The notes under the pieces are model-generated. The model saw only the letters and a program-made list of their open reading frames with translations, searched no databases and was not told the origin of the DNA. From assembly GCA_027625915.1 (NCBI GenBank), contig JANTQA010000070.1, positions 10,483,001 through 10,547,000 of the forward strand: a stretch of DNA of 64,000 bases. Reading direction: 5' to 3'. The DNA comes from Anaeramoeba flamelloides (lineage: Eukaryota > Metamonada > Anaeramoebidae). Below, piece after piece: positions 23,671 through 35,270 of the stretch (positions within the stretch are counted from its first letter, which is position 1; each line of letters opens with the position of its first letter). The translations under genes were made by a program, and so were the position numbers.

Positions 23671-24371
23671 CACTACAAGGAAAATTTTTTCAAAAATAAA
23701 ATCTCTAAATTTTGTATTTTTGAAATACACTCATATAATAAACATTATTATATGTAACAATTTTCAATGAGATTTACAACTTTAATAGATATTAATAGGA
23801 ATTGTAAAAAAAATGAAATTTTTCAGTAATATTTTTTTCATTTTTAATTGTAAAATTTTTGAATTTTTTAATTGACTTAGTAGAGAGATAATTTTCAAGT
23901 ATTTATTTAATAGTCTAAAAGGAAACATATTTTTCAATTTGAAAATAGTACAAAATATTTCAATCAAAAGATATTGCTCAATTAAATTGAAAATCTGATT
24001 TTTTATCTGTTTTTGGAATATTTTTTATCATTTTATTTTTTTCCATGTTTGAGTTTTTATATACATTCCCGATTGTTTTCTGCAAATTGCTTTAACATAT
24101 ATTCTTTTTTCAATCTTAATGTTCAATCAAAAATTTATTCATTTCAACTTTTTCCAATAAAAAAATACCCTGAAAATAGGTGTTTTTTTCAAAAGTCGGA
24201 ATTTTTGAAAAGGGGGGTATTCAGATTTTCAAGAGTTTAATAGCTATCCTTTTTTTATTACATAAAATTATGATAACTTTGAAAAAAGAATTTATAAAAG
24301 AAGTATAACTTATATCCAATGTATAGTTTTGGCTAACTTTAATTTTAGGTATTTAAATTTTCCTTGTAGTG
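23671..24371. mobile_element. CACTACAAGG-ended DNA transposon, ~700 bp
   Basis: Starts CACTACAAGGAAAATTT and ends AAATTTTCCTTGTAGTG, perfect inverted ends of the classical CACTA type. A CT dinucleotide flanks both sides (possible 2-bp duplication). No transposase frame, so non-autonomous. Its first ~200 bp are nearly identical to 9059-9265, which implies recent activity. It interrupts a dispersed repeat (23609-23670 and 24372 onward). Confidence 0.78.
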
Positions 24372-24720
24372 CTATATCTCAACTTTATAAAACAACCTAA
24401 TAGAACCAATCTTTTGAAACTCAAATCAATTTTAAAAATTTATTAATATTTAAAAGAATAAAATGCTTTGTTCAAAGCTTGTGTAAAATAATTCTTAAAA
24501 TGGAAAATGTAGTAAAAATTTTCAGATATTTATTTGAATTTATCAATATTTTTAAATTCAGTCTTGTGCAAATTTCAAAAAAGATGACTGGTATTTTCTT
24601 TTAGCAATACTTCTTTTTGTATGATTTTAGCCCCAACCTAAAAAGAAGAATTAGAGTGGGATATTTTACAGATTCCTAAAATTTTGAAATCTTGTATTTC
24701 TTGTTGATCTCAAGAGATAA
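24372..24720. repeat. Dispersed repeat with ATAAAATGCTTTGTTCAAA motif
   Basis: Related stretches with an ATAAAATGCTTTATTCAAA box, then a GTAAAAATTTTCAGA-like part, occur at ~30015-30240 and ~61560-61700. Possibly an old element; no coding. Confidence 0.45.
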
Positions 24721-25486
24721 AGGAGATAACTAAATATTTTTTTAAGAAATATACCTCATGATAGCTTTGTTTTCGATCATTATGAATACTCCAAAATAAA
24801 TTTATTGACTATTTCGATTCTATCACTCTTTAAAATTTTTATTTTCCTTTTTATTTGATTCAATCAAAAATATTGAAACTATAAATAATGAAATTTTGCT
24901 TACCTTTGGCTCCTGGGATACTGAAGAACTATCAAATTTTAAATTTTTCATAATTTTGAAATTTTGCACATTTAAAACCATAATCATGCTATTGTTAAAA
25001 TCACCCCTAAATTAAAATTTGAACCTCTATTTTCAAAATAAAAGTAGTATTTCTTTTTAATAAATAGCTTATACACAAAAATATTCATATAAAATAAAAA
25101 ACTATCCGTGAATAAATATTTGCTCTGTAAAAAGATCTCTTATTAAAAAAGAAATTCTAAAAATTAGGGATCTAATTATAAAATTTATCTCAAAAAATAG
25201 AGTTAATATTTATATCATCAAAAAAAATATAAAATTTGGACATAATTTTGTAAATTTTGATAAATTTTTAACAATTTCCATTCCTATTTTAGCATTTACT
25301 TTAAATATTAAGGAGCTTACGTTTAGAATTAATTTCAACTTTTTTCAGCTAAATGTGTCCTGAAAATGAGGTAGTATTGAGAAGTGATGTAGAAAAAACA
25401 TAGTTTTTATTTGAGAAACTGATTTTGGATTGTGAAAACCAAAACCTTATCCTTTTTGAAAAATATTAATTCTTTTAAATGTTGTA
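24721..25486. other. AT-rich spacer with a fragment of the 480-bp MITE family
   Basis: About 25130-25345 resembles, in reverse, the right half of the 480-bp MITE (AAGAAATTCTAAAAATTAGG then TTTCCATTCCTATTTTAGC). Otherwise no feature was found. Confidence 0.4.
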
Positions 25487-25688
25487 TACTGTCAGTTCCA
25501 CTTTTAAGGCACAAACTTTCAACCAAATTTAAGGTACAATAATAATCTCAAATTAAGGCACAAAATTAAGATTCTAGTAAAATAAATTGTGATAAAAAAA
25601 TAATTACAAATTATGTGCCTTAATTTGAGATTTTATTGTGCCTTAAATTTCGTTGAAAGTTTGTGTCTTAAAAGTGAAACTGACTGTA
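25487..25688. mobile_element. Palindromic Tc1/mariner-type MITE, copy 6
   Basis: Left end is changed (TACTGTCAGTTCCAC), right end intact (GAAACTGACTGTA). The right arm again carries the outward open frame MCLNLRFYCALNF. Confidence 0.82.
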
Positions 25689-26060
25689 GTAAACGAGATA
25701 ATACCGACATCAGTCTAAAAAAATGTTGGGTTGTTGATATTGTTATCAACTTACAATTTAAAATTGGATCAAACAAAATTTTCCAATTCAGAAAAATTAG
25801 AAATTTGATAGTTCTTCGATTTCTCAGGGGGGCGAAGTGGATAATTTCTTAATGCTTTGAACTATATGTTCCTTACAGTTGCTTTATATTAGATAATCTT
25901 TAAGTGGGATAAACTTATGAACGATTCAGGGTTATCTTTAAGAACATTTGTCAACTTCAAAGTGTTATGTAATTGATGGTAAATCATATTGTACTTCCTA
26001 AACCCGAAAGGATCTTTACAAAATATAAACTCTTTTTCAGTCAAAGGGGTCCAGTTTTAT
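25689..26060 (+). pseudogene. Decayed coding relic, probably a mobile-element gene
   Basis: Several frames read protein-like pieces in order: SLKKCWVVDIVINLQFKIG (~25700-25760), KWDKLMNDSGLSLRTFVNFK (~25900-25960) and ERIFTKYKLFFSQRGP (~26010-26055). The last shares LFFSQRGP with the relic inside element A. Stops and shifts separate them. The family was not recognised. Confidence 0.4.
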
Positions 26061-27339
26061 TGAAGAGATAGAATATATTCTTTGGGTTTAATTCATTATA
26101 CTTCTCAAACTAAATTTTTAATTTTTAGATCAAAATCATTTTTTCTCATTTTGTAAAATCATTACTTTTCAGTTTTTTTTTTTCTTGATTTTTTTTTTTA
26201 TTTTTTTTTCTTTTTTTAAAAAATTAAATTTGAAAAAAATATGTTTGAAACTCCAAATTAACATTAAGAAAAGTGAGGTTTTGTGTGTTCTTTTTAAATT
26301 CGAACTTTACTCTAAAAAAAATCTTATTTACGAAAATTATAATTTCCTAAAGAAATTGAGAATTTTGCACGAGACGTTCCAATGAATGTGGAATAAAAAT
26401 TATTTTAAAAATTTTTTTTTTTTTGAAATTTAAGGTTTGTTAATTATATTTTTTTTTTTTTTATGATTATCGAGTCTAATATGAAGTTTATTATTTCCCG
26501 TATTTCTAATAAATCTAGGTTTGGTTGATTCTTAAAAAATAAAGTGACTTTTTCATTTTTGGCAGGACCTTTGAGTGAAATGGAATTAATGATAAATATT
26601 ATTAATTTACAAATAATAATAGGAATGTTAACAAATGATCAAGAAATTAAAAATTGTTATTTTGAAATATTATTTTACAACACATGTACAAAAAATGATG
26701 TCTTAATATTTAAAGTTATTTTCTTTATTTTTTCATTTTTCCGAAAAATAAATAACTTGACTTGCACACCCCAACCGAAAAGATTTTTTTTATAAAAATT
26801 GTTTTATTTTTAAAAGTAAAAAAATAAATTAAAAATGAATAAAAATGTTTTAAGAAGTACAATAATTTGAAAATCAAAACAATTTTTCAGAAATCAAAAT
26901 TGAAAAAAAAGCATCCTAAACATTTTTATTTGTTCATTATTAAATTGAATTTTTTGCGTTTAAATACCTTTTTTTCTTGACAAGTAACCTCGATATTGTT
27001 AGTACAAGGGAAAAGGTTGAGATTGTTTGTAAAAATAACGATTTTTGTAAATTAAAAAAATTATTTTAGAATTTCTGGATAACATTTTTATCAATAAAAA
27101 TTTGTTTTATTGGATTATTTTTTCAATATTTTTGAAAAAAATTTCTTATAATAGATTTATAACATATTAAAACTTTTCTAATATATTTTATAACAACACA
27201 TTTGTTATAAAAGTATTTATTATAAGATTTAATTAAAATTTTTAGGTTTATATTGATTTTATTTGATACTTTATAAAAATTTTTATTCTGATTTTATTTA
27301 ATTTTTTTAGATTATTATGTCATAACAACAAGTTTTTTT
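26061..27339 (+). other. Intergenic stretch with a possible exon at 26566-26795
   Basis: A TTTTTGGCAG acceptor-like site precedes an open frame GPLSEMELMINIINLQIIIG, followed by MLTNDQEIKNCYFEILFYN. It is Ile/Asn-rich like other coding in this genome, but no upstream exon or homologue was recognised. The remainder is A/T runs. Confidence 0.25.
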
Positions 27340-28870
27340 TTACAGGGAATATTCATATAAAGATTATTCTTCAATTATTGAGATAATTCTTTTGGTTGGA
27401 AAAAAAAGTTGATACCCCCCCATTGAAAAATATTATTATTTTATTTAATCAGTTATGTTATAAAAATTCAAAATTTGAATTTCATTTAAAATTTTTACGT
27501 AGATATTATGTTTTTATTTTTATAGTAAAATTTTGATTTTTCAAAATTAAATTGGCTTGAATATCTTTTAGAGATTTGTTAATTTTTTCCTCAAAATTCA
27601 AAATCATTTTTTTTTATTCTGAAAATTATTTAAATTGTAATAATGATTCTCGTGAATAATACCAAACAATTATTTCAAAAAAGTTCCAAATTTATCTACA
27701 TACAAGTAAATTTGGATTGTTGTAAAAAATCGAGTGTTTATAATTTTCGAGATAATAAAGAAGTTCATACAATTATCCACTATTGGGAAATAGTAAACAA
27801 AACTTTTCTTTTTATTTTAGGTCTTGAATGGATTTTCAATATAAAATCTAAAATTTTTTGGTGAATACCAAAACTTTGTTTGGGAAATGTTTTTGTTTTT
27901 AGAATTTGAAAGATTGGTATTTTTCAAAAGGTTTTTTGATTAAAAATATTATGAGTCTGGTAATATAATCTAATAATATAATTTAATATTATATTTACTG
28001 CAATTAAATTGTTTTCGATATATAGAACTCTTTATTTATCTCGAAGATTCTAGATAATCTATTTTTTACAATATTTATATTTACTCTTGTGTGGTTAGTT
28101 TTTCTAATTTCTTTTATTTAATAATCAATTTTTTTTTACATTTTGAGAAAAATAGTATATGAATTTTATAAAGTATGTATTTTTTTTGGTTAAAAGATCT
28201 TAATTTCATTGTTCTAATTTTGTTAAGTTTGATCAAATTTTCATTTATTTAATCAAATATACTTGGATTATTTTTATTTGCTTGATATTTACAGTCAGTT
28301 TCACTTTTAAGGCACAAACTTTCAACGAAATTTAAGGCACAAAAAAAATCTCAAATTAAAGCACAAAATTCAAATTCTAGTAAAATAATTTGTAAAAAAA
28401 AATTTTCCATATTTTGTGCCTTAATTTGAGATTTTTTTTGTGCCTTAAATTTCGTTGAAAGTTTGTGCCTTAAAAGTGAAACTGACTGTAAATTAAAATA
28501 TTAATTTTAAATGGTATATTTCAAAATAAAACTTTTTATCTAAATTAATGTGTTCAAATATAATGTGTTCAAATTATATGAAGGATAAGAATTTACCGGA
28601 TTTTCAATTATTGACTTTAACACTACTTAAAAATAATATGTTACTTTTTATTGTTTTATATTGGAAAAATGTGAATTTTGGATATTAAAAATAATAATCA
28701 AATTAAAAATATGTTTAGATGGTTGTAACAGATCTTTCTATTTCATAAGCCAAAATACAAAAAATGAAAAAAATATAATTTGTTTAATTTTTGATTTTAT
28801 ATGGATTTTTTGATTGTTTCGTTAATATAAATAAAAAAATATAAAGAAGTATTCAGCACCAAGTGTTCGC
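27340..28870. repeat. Diverged copy of the TTAA-flanked element family
   Basis: 27340-27680 parallels 16870-17170 (GGGAATATTCATATAAAG, AATTCTTTTGGTTGG, CTCAAAATTCAAAATCATTT). About 28630-28780 parallels 17520-17680 (ATATTGGAAAAATGTGAATT, TTTCATAAGCCAAAAT). Both termini are lost or unclear, and a MITE lies inside at 28290. Confidence 0.45.
28290..28490. mobile_element. Palindromic Tc1/mariner-type MITE, copy 7
   Basis: TA-CAGTCAGTTTCACTTTT...AAAAGTGAAACTGACTG-TA with TA at both sides and near-perfect arms; one of the cleanest copies. Confidence 0.9.
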
Positions 28871-28971
28871 GAGAGGTTCTCCATCTCACTAACTAGCTTA
28901 GCCCTCAATTCATTTATCTTCTGGGTTCGAAATGTGTCCAGGATTATTAAATTGGGTATAGCCGAATACAT
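28860..28971 (-). CDS. Candidate short exon of an unknown gene
   Basis: A GC-richer island on the minus strand begins ATG at 28971 and reads MYSAIPNLIILDTFRTQ then KINELRAKLVSEMENLSRTL. After a possible, non-consensus donor (GTGCTG at 28859) it runs only ten codons to a stop. The amphipathic helix-like second half looks like real coding. No partner exon was found in the next few hundred bases, which are old repeats. It could be a 5' exon with a distant partner, a micro-protein or a gene remnant. Confidence 0.35.
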
Positions 28972-29473
28972 TATAAAAAAAATCAGACTTTCATCTTATA
29001 AACCCTAAATTGAAAAAAATAATTTTTTATTTTTGAATCTAAAATTTGAAAAATAAAAATTTAATTCTAATTTCATTTTCATTTTTTATTCAATTTTCCA
29101 TTTTCGTTAAATCTATCAACTCAACTTTTCAAACAACTCGAGAGAAGAAATATATTGAAGATCAACTAATTTTATAAGTCATTTAAGGCTGTAGCTACAC
29201 CAAAACACATTATCAAAATTTGAGAGAGATGAGAGAAGAGTATTGTTTTTTAGTGGAGTGTGATTGTGATTCTCTAAAATTTTTATTTTAAAAATTTATT
29301 TAATATTTTTTTTTTAGTAAGGGTCAACAAATAAAAAAAAAAGAGAAAAGAATTGATAAAAATGGTTTGATTTTTTTTTTTATAATAAATATTTTTTTTT
29401 GCAAAAAGATAATTTTAGATTCTTTGAGCCAAACTTATACCTATTTTGTGGTTTAAATTTTGATTATATATAA

Positions 29474-29701
29474 TCATATTCACTTTTCCAATTCCGCCAA
29501 ATCCAAGTGTTTAAAACCCTAACAAGATATTTTTTGGGATTATTATTATTTTTTGGAATCCTTCTAGTTATTAAAACCCTATTCGGATTTCCTTTTGTGC
29601 TTCTCTCAATTGTAATTTTGTTGTTCATTTTTAAACAAAATCCATTTATCCCAAATGTCACTGATAAAAAAAATCTTTCTTATTGCTTTTTGTTGCCATA
29701 A
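29474..29701 (+). CDS. Small hydrophobic ORF, possible exon of a membrane protein
   Basis: An open frame without a clear ATG reads SLFQFRQIQVFKTLTRYFL then GLLLFFGILLVIKTLFGFPF and VLLSIVILLFIFKQN. It has one long or two short membrane spans and ends in SYCFLLP. The spacing is loosely like the C-terminal SAYSvFN domain of SAYSD1-type ER proteins. That resemblance is weak and the SAYSvFN residues are not intact. No upstream exon was identified. Confidence 0.25.
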   Translation, partial: SYSLFQFRQIQVFKTLTRYFLGLLLFFGILLVIKTLFGFPFVLLSIVILLFIFKQNPFIPNVTDKKNLSYCFLLP

Positions 29702-30109
29702 TTTCAAAAATTCAAAAATGATGAAAAAATTACAAATGAAAAAATTAAGTGTCACAATAGAATGTTGAGATAACGATAAAAGATAAGTCGTTCAACATTC
29801 GAAACACTATTTTACGCAATTCAACTCAACACTCTCTTGTGGCTATTTCTTGAAAACTTTTGAAAAAACAATTTAAAAAATCTAATGAATGAAGTGCTTT
29901 AAAAAATAAAAATCAATGAGTTACAACCAAAGTTTATAATGTTATTTTCTAATCCTCTTCAGAATTGCAAAAAAGTGAAAAATTTTCCAATTACTGTGGC
30001 TACTCCCTTAAGATTTAAAGCAATAAAATGCTTTATTCAAATCGAAGGGATAAAATTTGTAAAATGGAGGGTAAAGTAAAAATGTTGAGACACTTATTTG
30101 AATATATTG

Positions 30110-30582
30110 GTATATAAAAACCTGATATTTTAAAAATTATTAAAAATAAAACCAAAAACTAAAAAAAAAAGTGAGTCACAATTTTTGAAAAGAGTATTTT
30201 ACTGATTTTTTATTACTGAACTTTCACTGAAAAAAAGTTTAACAAGAAGATTTTTTTGATGAATAATTCAATCATATGAAAAGACATTTCAGAGTCGAAA
30301 TTTTTTTAGTGATTATTTGTCTTTTGGAAGATCTTTTTTTTTTCCACAGATCTTTTGCAAAAAAAAAAAAAGATAAAAAAGAAATAAAAAAAAAAAAAAA
30401 AAAAAGAAAAAGAAAAACAAAAATTTAGAAAAACTAAAAAATAAAATTTGAAAATCGAAAAAATGATTCTGATCCAAAAATTAGAAAAAATTTTTTTTGA
30501 GAAGAATACGAGAATAAACCCCTCAAAATAACTTCCATTAAGATTATAAAGTGACTCAAAATTTTTTCAAAACTTGTTTTGT
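30110..30582. repeat. 3' flank segment duplicated at 44.4-45.2 kb
   Basis: AACCTGATATTTTAAAAAT, a GTGAGTCACAATTTTTG-like part, A-rich runs and AACTTCCATTAAGATTATAA recur in the same order at ~44425-45180. It contains the 3' end region of the minus-strand gene that stops at 30583. Confidence 0.5.
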
Positions 30583-31371
30583 TTATTTTTCTATTTGATC
30601 GAAAATTTCTTGTTCTAAGTTTATGTCTATTTTACCCAATCCTGAATTCATAGGATTTCCTGCACATACAGTATGTAACATAATCACTGGTTTTTTGTGT
30701 TCAATTTGGATATCACTTTCGCTCTCACTCCAATCTTCACTGTTTTCCCACGTTTCCAATGTAAGAAGTGGAGAAAGTTCACTTTTTTTGAGATCTTCTG
30801 TAATTTTTTGAACAAATTTATCAATACAAATAGAAAGAAGTTTCCAGAGTATTTTGAAGAACTTTACAAATTCTTCTTTATTCAGAGACGTGGTTTGTTT
30901 GGTACAGAGTTTTTGAATTTCCTGGACAAATGTTTTGTGTTGTTCTTTTCCTTTTATTTTTTCATAAGAAAATTTGAAGAGAAAATAAAATAGATTAATT
31001 ATTAAAATAGGAAAAGGCATATCTTTAGGAACATCTTCAGGATCAACACCGTCAGGATCATTGAAATAAATGCTTTGATCAAATAAATAAGATAAAATTT
31101 TATCTGAGTCTTCTGATTTTAAAATTTTAAATATTTCCAGGAATTCAGCTTTATAAATATATAAACCTGAATAATAATCTTCTTCGTCTTCATCTTCTTC
31201 GGAGCCACTTTTGTCGAAGGCGGATTCTTCTTCGGATGCATCAAAATCAGGAAATTCTTGTTTGAGATCCCCAACCAAGGTAAAAATATGAGCTAAGTTT
31301 AATGCACCATTGTCGTCTAACTGAAAAATACTTTTCAGTTCTGAGTGTTGGATTTTGTTTGAGTTATTCAT
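30583..31371 (-). CDS. Acidic protein of unknown function, 262 aa
   Basis: A single open exon from ATG at 31371 to the stop at 30583, followed by AATAAA on the minus strand. The N-terminal part has FQLDDNGALNLAHIF, which faintly recalls an EF-hand loop but lacks the full pattern. Residues ~45-65 are an Asp/Glu/Ser tract (SEEDEDEEDYYSG). A hydrophobic helix MPFPILIINLFYFLFKF follows near 118-135, then a Lys-rich helical part, a Glu/Ser region and a conserved-looking tail (HTVCAGNPMNSGLGKIDINL). Coding is supported by length and composition in an 80% AT background. I do not recognise the family. Confidence 0.68.
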   Translation of the reverse strand: MNNSNKIQHSELKSIFQLDDNGALNLAHIFTLVGDLKQEFPDFDASEEESAFDKSGSEEDEDEEDYYSGLYIYKAEFLEIFKILKSEDSDKILSYLFDQSIYFNDPDGVDPEDVPKDMPFPILIINLFYFLFKFSYEKIKGKEQHKTFVQEIQKLCTKQTTSLNKEEFVKFFKILWKLLSICIDKFVQKITEDLKKSELSPLLTLETWENSEDWSESESDIQIEHKKPVIMLHTVCAGNPMNSGLGKIDINLEQEIFDQIEK

Positions 31372-33496
31372 TTTACTTTTTACGATTTGCTTTTTTCAAT
31401 TCCAAAAAAATTAAAGTTTTTTTTAAAAAGTTTAAACGTGAGAAATATTGAAAAAAAATTAATTAAAAATATGTAAAAATTTTATTGTAAACAAAGTGGG
31501 AAGCGTTTACTAAAGAATAAAACCGTTTTAAAAAGTTTAAAACACAATTCCCAAATCATGAAAATTCTTTGAAAAGCTCAAATCTGACATCCATGTTTGT
31601 AATTTTATATATTTTTTGATAAAATCGAAAGTTTATTGGCGAATTCTCTGAATCTTGTTAACAAGTTTCACGGATCTGTGATTGTGTGTTATTTAAAAAC
31701 CAAACACTCATTATTGTTTCAATAATAGTTTCCTATTTTTGGGATTGTGAAGACTATTTGAGTCAAAAGAAGTTAAAAAAAAGAGAGTTAAAAGTAAATT
31801 CTTTGGAAATTAAAATTTTCAAACAAATTCAAAAAAATAAGAATTCAATTGAAAGTAATTTGTATTACTGTTAATTTTAAAAAGTCATGTCAAGAAGTGT
31901 CAGTATGTGTAACGAAGGAACGGTTAAAAAAAAAAAAAAAAATTTGTCAGTGGTTTTTTAAAAAAAGAATCAACCCTCAATGCAAACAAAATCACCAAAA
32001 TTAAAAATCTAATAGGGAAATTACTGTTAGTTAGAAAATATGGAACAAACTTTTCCTTCAACTTTCCAAAAAAAGATTTTCAAAGTCGAAATAAATTTTA
32101 AATTTTTAATTCTAAAAAGGAGATCACGTTCTTAATTTTCTCTCGAAATAGAAATGGTGACTTTATAAATTCGTTTGTAATTATTGGAGATGTGATGATT
32201 ATTTTCGAATGCTGTAAGAAAATTTTGATCTTTTTATTTTGCAATAAAAATCACTACAAAATAGTGAAATATAAGTTTCTTATTGGGACTAGTGACTCTT
32301 ATTTATTTTTTTTTCCCAAAGTCAACAGAGTAATTATTTACATAAGGATAAAATTAAACCCGACAAGAACTTCATTTGCCAACTTTAGAGAAATGAGTAA
32401 TCATTTTTAGAAGATTTTATTTTTCCAATTATTTTTCAGTAAAAAGATCACAGATCTCTTTTTTGTTTGTATTTTAGGATCAAATGAGAAAAATAAAAAT
32501 TAGCCAAAAATTTTATTTATCAAGAAATCTCACTCTGAATAATTTCAGAGAATCTTTATGAACAAATAACCTTTTAAACTTTAATCTTATTTTAAAAATA
32601 TAAGAAAAATCAATCAAATATTATATCCTTGAATCTCCAAAAATTGTTCATTTATTTTATTCACAAATAGATTTTAATAAAATTTCTTGAAATTTAAAAG
32701 GCTATTCAATATTCCTTATTCTAATAAAAAGAGTATAAACAATGAATCTCCCTAATTAAAATCAGTTATTTGATAATATCTATTATTTTTTTATTAATAG
32801 AAATATGCATTTGAATTGTTTTAATTGTTTGAAAATTTTTAAAAAATAGAGAAATAATTGTAAAGTTTATTGATAAATTTAATATTTGGGTTGTTAATGG
32901 CTTACTGAAATAATTAAGATTGGTTTATTAATTATTGATTATAAATAATCAAATTAAAAAGTATTTCTCTAGAATATAAGTTGAATTTTCCAGGTTTTAA
33001 AATTGTATTTTGGAAGAAATATTAATTTCGATTCTTTGTCTCTTTTTCTCAGATTTTTTTATTCAATTGAAAGAAAAAATTGATTTGAACTATTCTTTGA
33101 ATAAAAAAATTAAATTTTTAAAAGTTTTAAATAATTATTGTATTTTTTTTGAAATTAAGTAGAATTTTTTAACAGAGTTATTATAGAACTTAGTGGTTTC
33201 ATTTTTAAAGTGTATTTGTGTACAATTCCTTTACAGGCAATAAGATTTCAATCTTCTTTCTTTGAAAATAATTTTTTTTAAATAGTTCAGAAATAGGTTC
33301 AATTTAGAACTTTTCAAAAGAGAAAAATGGATCAGTCTTTTAAAAACAATAATTCAATTCAGAAAATAGTATTCAAAGTCAGTTTTGTATTGCAGTAATC
33401 AGATTTTTACTTTGTTTTTCAATTTCGAGATGTGGTAAATTGTTTTTTAATTTGCTATTGGTATTACTTGAAGATTTTTTTTAATTTAATAGTCCC
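31372..33496. other. AT-rich intergenic DNA, no feature recognised
   Basis: Upstream of the acidic-protein gene. Short frames (31686-31874, 32192-32410) are Ile/Lys/Phe-rich with no motif. A TTAA-ended element boundary (AGTCCC-TTAA) occurs at its right edge, 33491-33500; its partner end was not found. Confidence 0.4.
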
Positions 33497-34334
33497 TTAA
33501 GGGAGTAGCCATTTTTAAAAATAAAATGAAATCTTATCAAGATCTTGAAAAAATTTTTTGTAATTTCTATTTCGACTTATGAAATGGATGAGTTAACCCC
33601 ATTTTTACAATTTATTGGTTTGAGTCTCTTTTTTGAAATTCCAAATTTGCATGTTTCCGATATAAAAATAAAAAGAGTAACCTATTATTTTTTTAAAAAA
33701 TTAAGTTAATTCTTGAAAATGGGAAAAAATATTTTTCGTTTTATGTTGGAAAGTATTGATTTCGAAAGCAAATTTTTTATTTGGTTTTTCTTTTTTTTTA
33801 TTCATATTTCAATTCAAATCTTAGCCAATAAAACTAAATGTTGTATAGGTGATTTAATAAATGTATATATTGGTGAATCTTAAAATAAGTTTATCAATAC
33901 AATTGAGATGCATTATCTAAAAAATTTTTTCTTTAATGTTTTAATTAAAGGTTTTTCTTTGATTTATTGTTAAGGGTTAGACAATAGACTTGTCTAATCT
34001 GTTAAAGAGAGAATTTTGAAGTGACTAAATTTGAGACTTCCAATTCAAAGAGTATCTAAAAGACACAGTCATCGGAAGTATTTTAACCCTAATTTAGTTT
34101 TCTATAATTAAAGGTTTTTCTTTTAGTTTTCTAAAAAATGAATAAAAATTGCAAAGAAATTTTCAATTTTCAAAAATTTTTTACAACAAATTGTTTGGTC
34201 TTATTCACCAGAATCCTTTGAACAATCAAAATCATTTTTGTCAGAAAAAAAAATGATTTTAAATTTTGAGGATAAAATTAATCAATTCCCAAATATCTTC
34301 AAGACAATTTGATTTTGAAAAATCGAATTTTATC
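33497..34334. mobile_element. TTAA-flanked element, truncated copy 2
   Basis: Starts TTAA-GGGAGTAGCC and matches the reverse complement of 17722-17050 through TTTCGACTTATGAAATGGAT and CAATTCAAATCTTAGCCAAT. The match ends where a second TTAA element begins at 34335. Confidence 0.55.
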
Positions 34335-35270
34335 TTAAGGGAATAGTCTCTATTAATTTTTTTAACACCCAAATTTCTAAATCAAAAATCCTTAACTAGA
34401 GATATGTTTGAAATCGATAAAAAACAGGTTTTTTCAATGTTAGAACTTTTTGTTCTGGTTTTTTTAAAATTTTTTACAATTCAGTCAAAAAAAGTGTATT
34501 TTAAATTTTTTTTTTAAAAAAGAAAGAAAAAACGAAAAGATTAATTTTGGATTTAATTATTTTCTCAAAATAGATATTTATTTTCATTTTGAAAAACGGA
34601 AAAATAATTTAAAACTGGTGAATGTTTTCTCTTTCACTTCTGTTCATCCAACTTGACTCTATAAATAACTCAATTTGTTTTATCAATAATTACTATTCAC
34701 AAAAATAGTTCTTATTTTTTTCTTTTATTTTTTTTTGACTCTAACAAAAACCGTTAGAACGATAATTTGGGAATACTTAAAAAAACTTCAAATTCAATAA
34801 ATACAAAAGAGTGTAAACCTAAAAAGTAGATTCATGAAAAAAAAAAGAATGGTACAAGAAAAGAATAAAAATCTTTTATTTTGAGTAAAGTAAAAATTGC
34901 ATTTTTTTTTTGAATTAAACTGTTTTTTCATGCATTTCCAATAAAAGCTTTTCAGGTTTATTTATCAAATTATTTTTTGTATGTCTACCACAAACATAAC
35001 AAGGTTTTGCTTTCTTGCTCATATTTTTATTTATTTTTTGTATTTTTTCTAAAAGATGAAAAGAGCAACTTTCAAGAAAGCGAAAAAATGGAAAAATTTT
35101 TTATTTCTATAAAAACAATAACAAAATTTAATGAATGTCATTTCGCCAGATTTCATTACATAAAAAAAATTTTTTTCACTTTGATTTCAAATATAAGTAA
35201 ATGGCAAAAAAATTTTCTCAATCTCTATTAAATATACCTAAAAAAAATTTAATAGAGGCTAGTCCCTTAA
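34335..35270. mobile_element. TTAA-flanked element, 936 bp, nested
   Basis: TTAA-GGGAATAGTCTCTATTAA faces TTAATAGAGGCTAGTCCC-TTAA, about 30 bp of inverted ends. It seems to have inserted into, or joined to, the element to its left. The 34977-35231 frame inside is Lys/Phe-rich and without a transposase motif. Confidence 0.6.

Noticed and set aside
28860-28940. tRNA- or SINE-like B box (GGTTCGAAA)
   Set aside because: No cloverleaf can be drawn in either strand; the sequence reads better as a coding exon.
30623-30993. Plus frames opposite the acidic-protein gene
   Set aside because: Antisense shadows.
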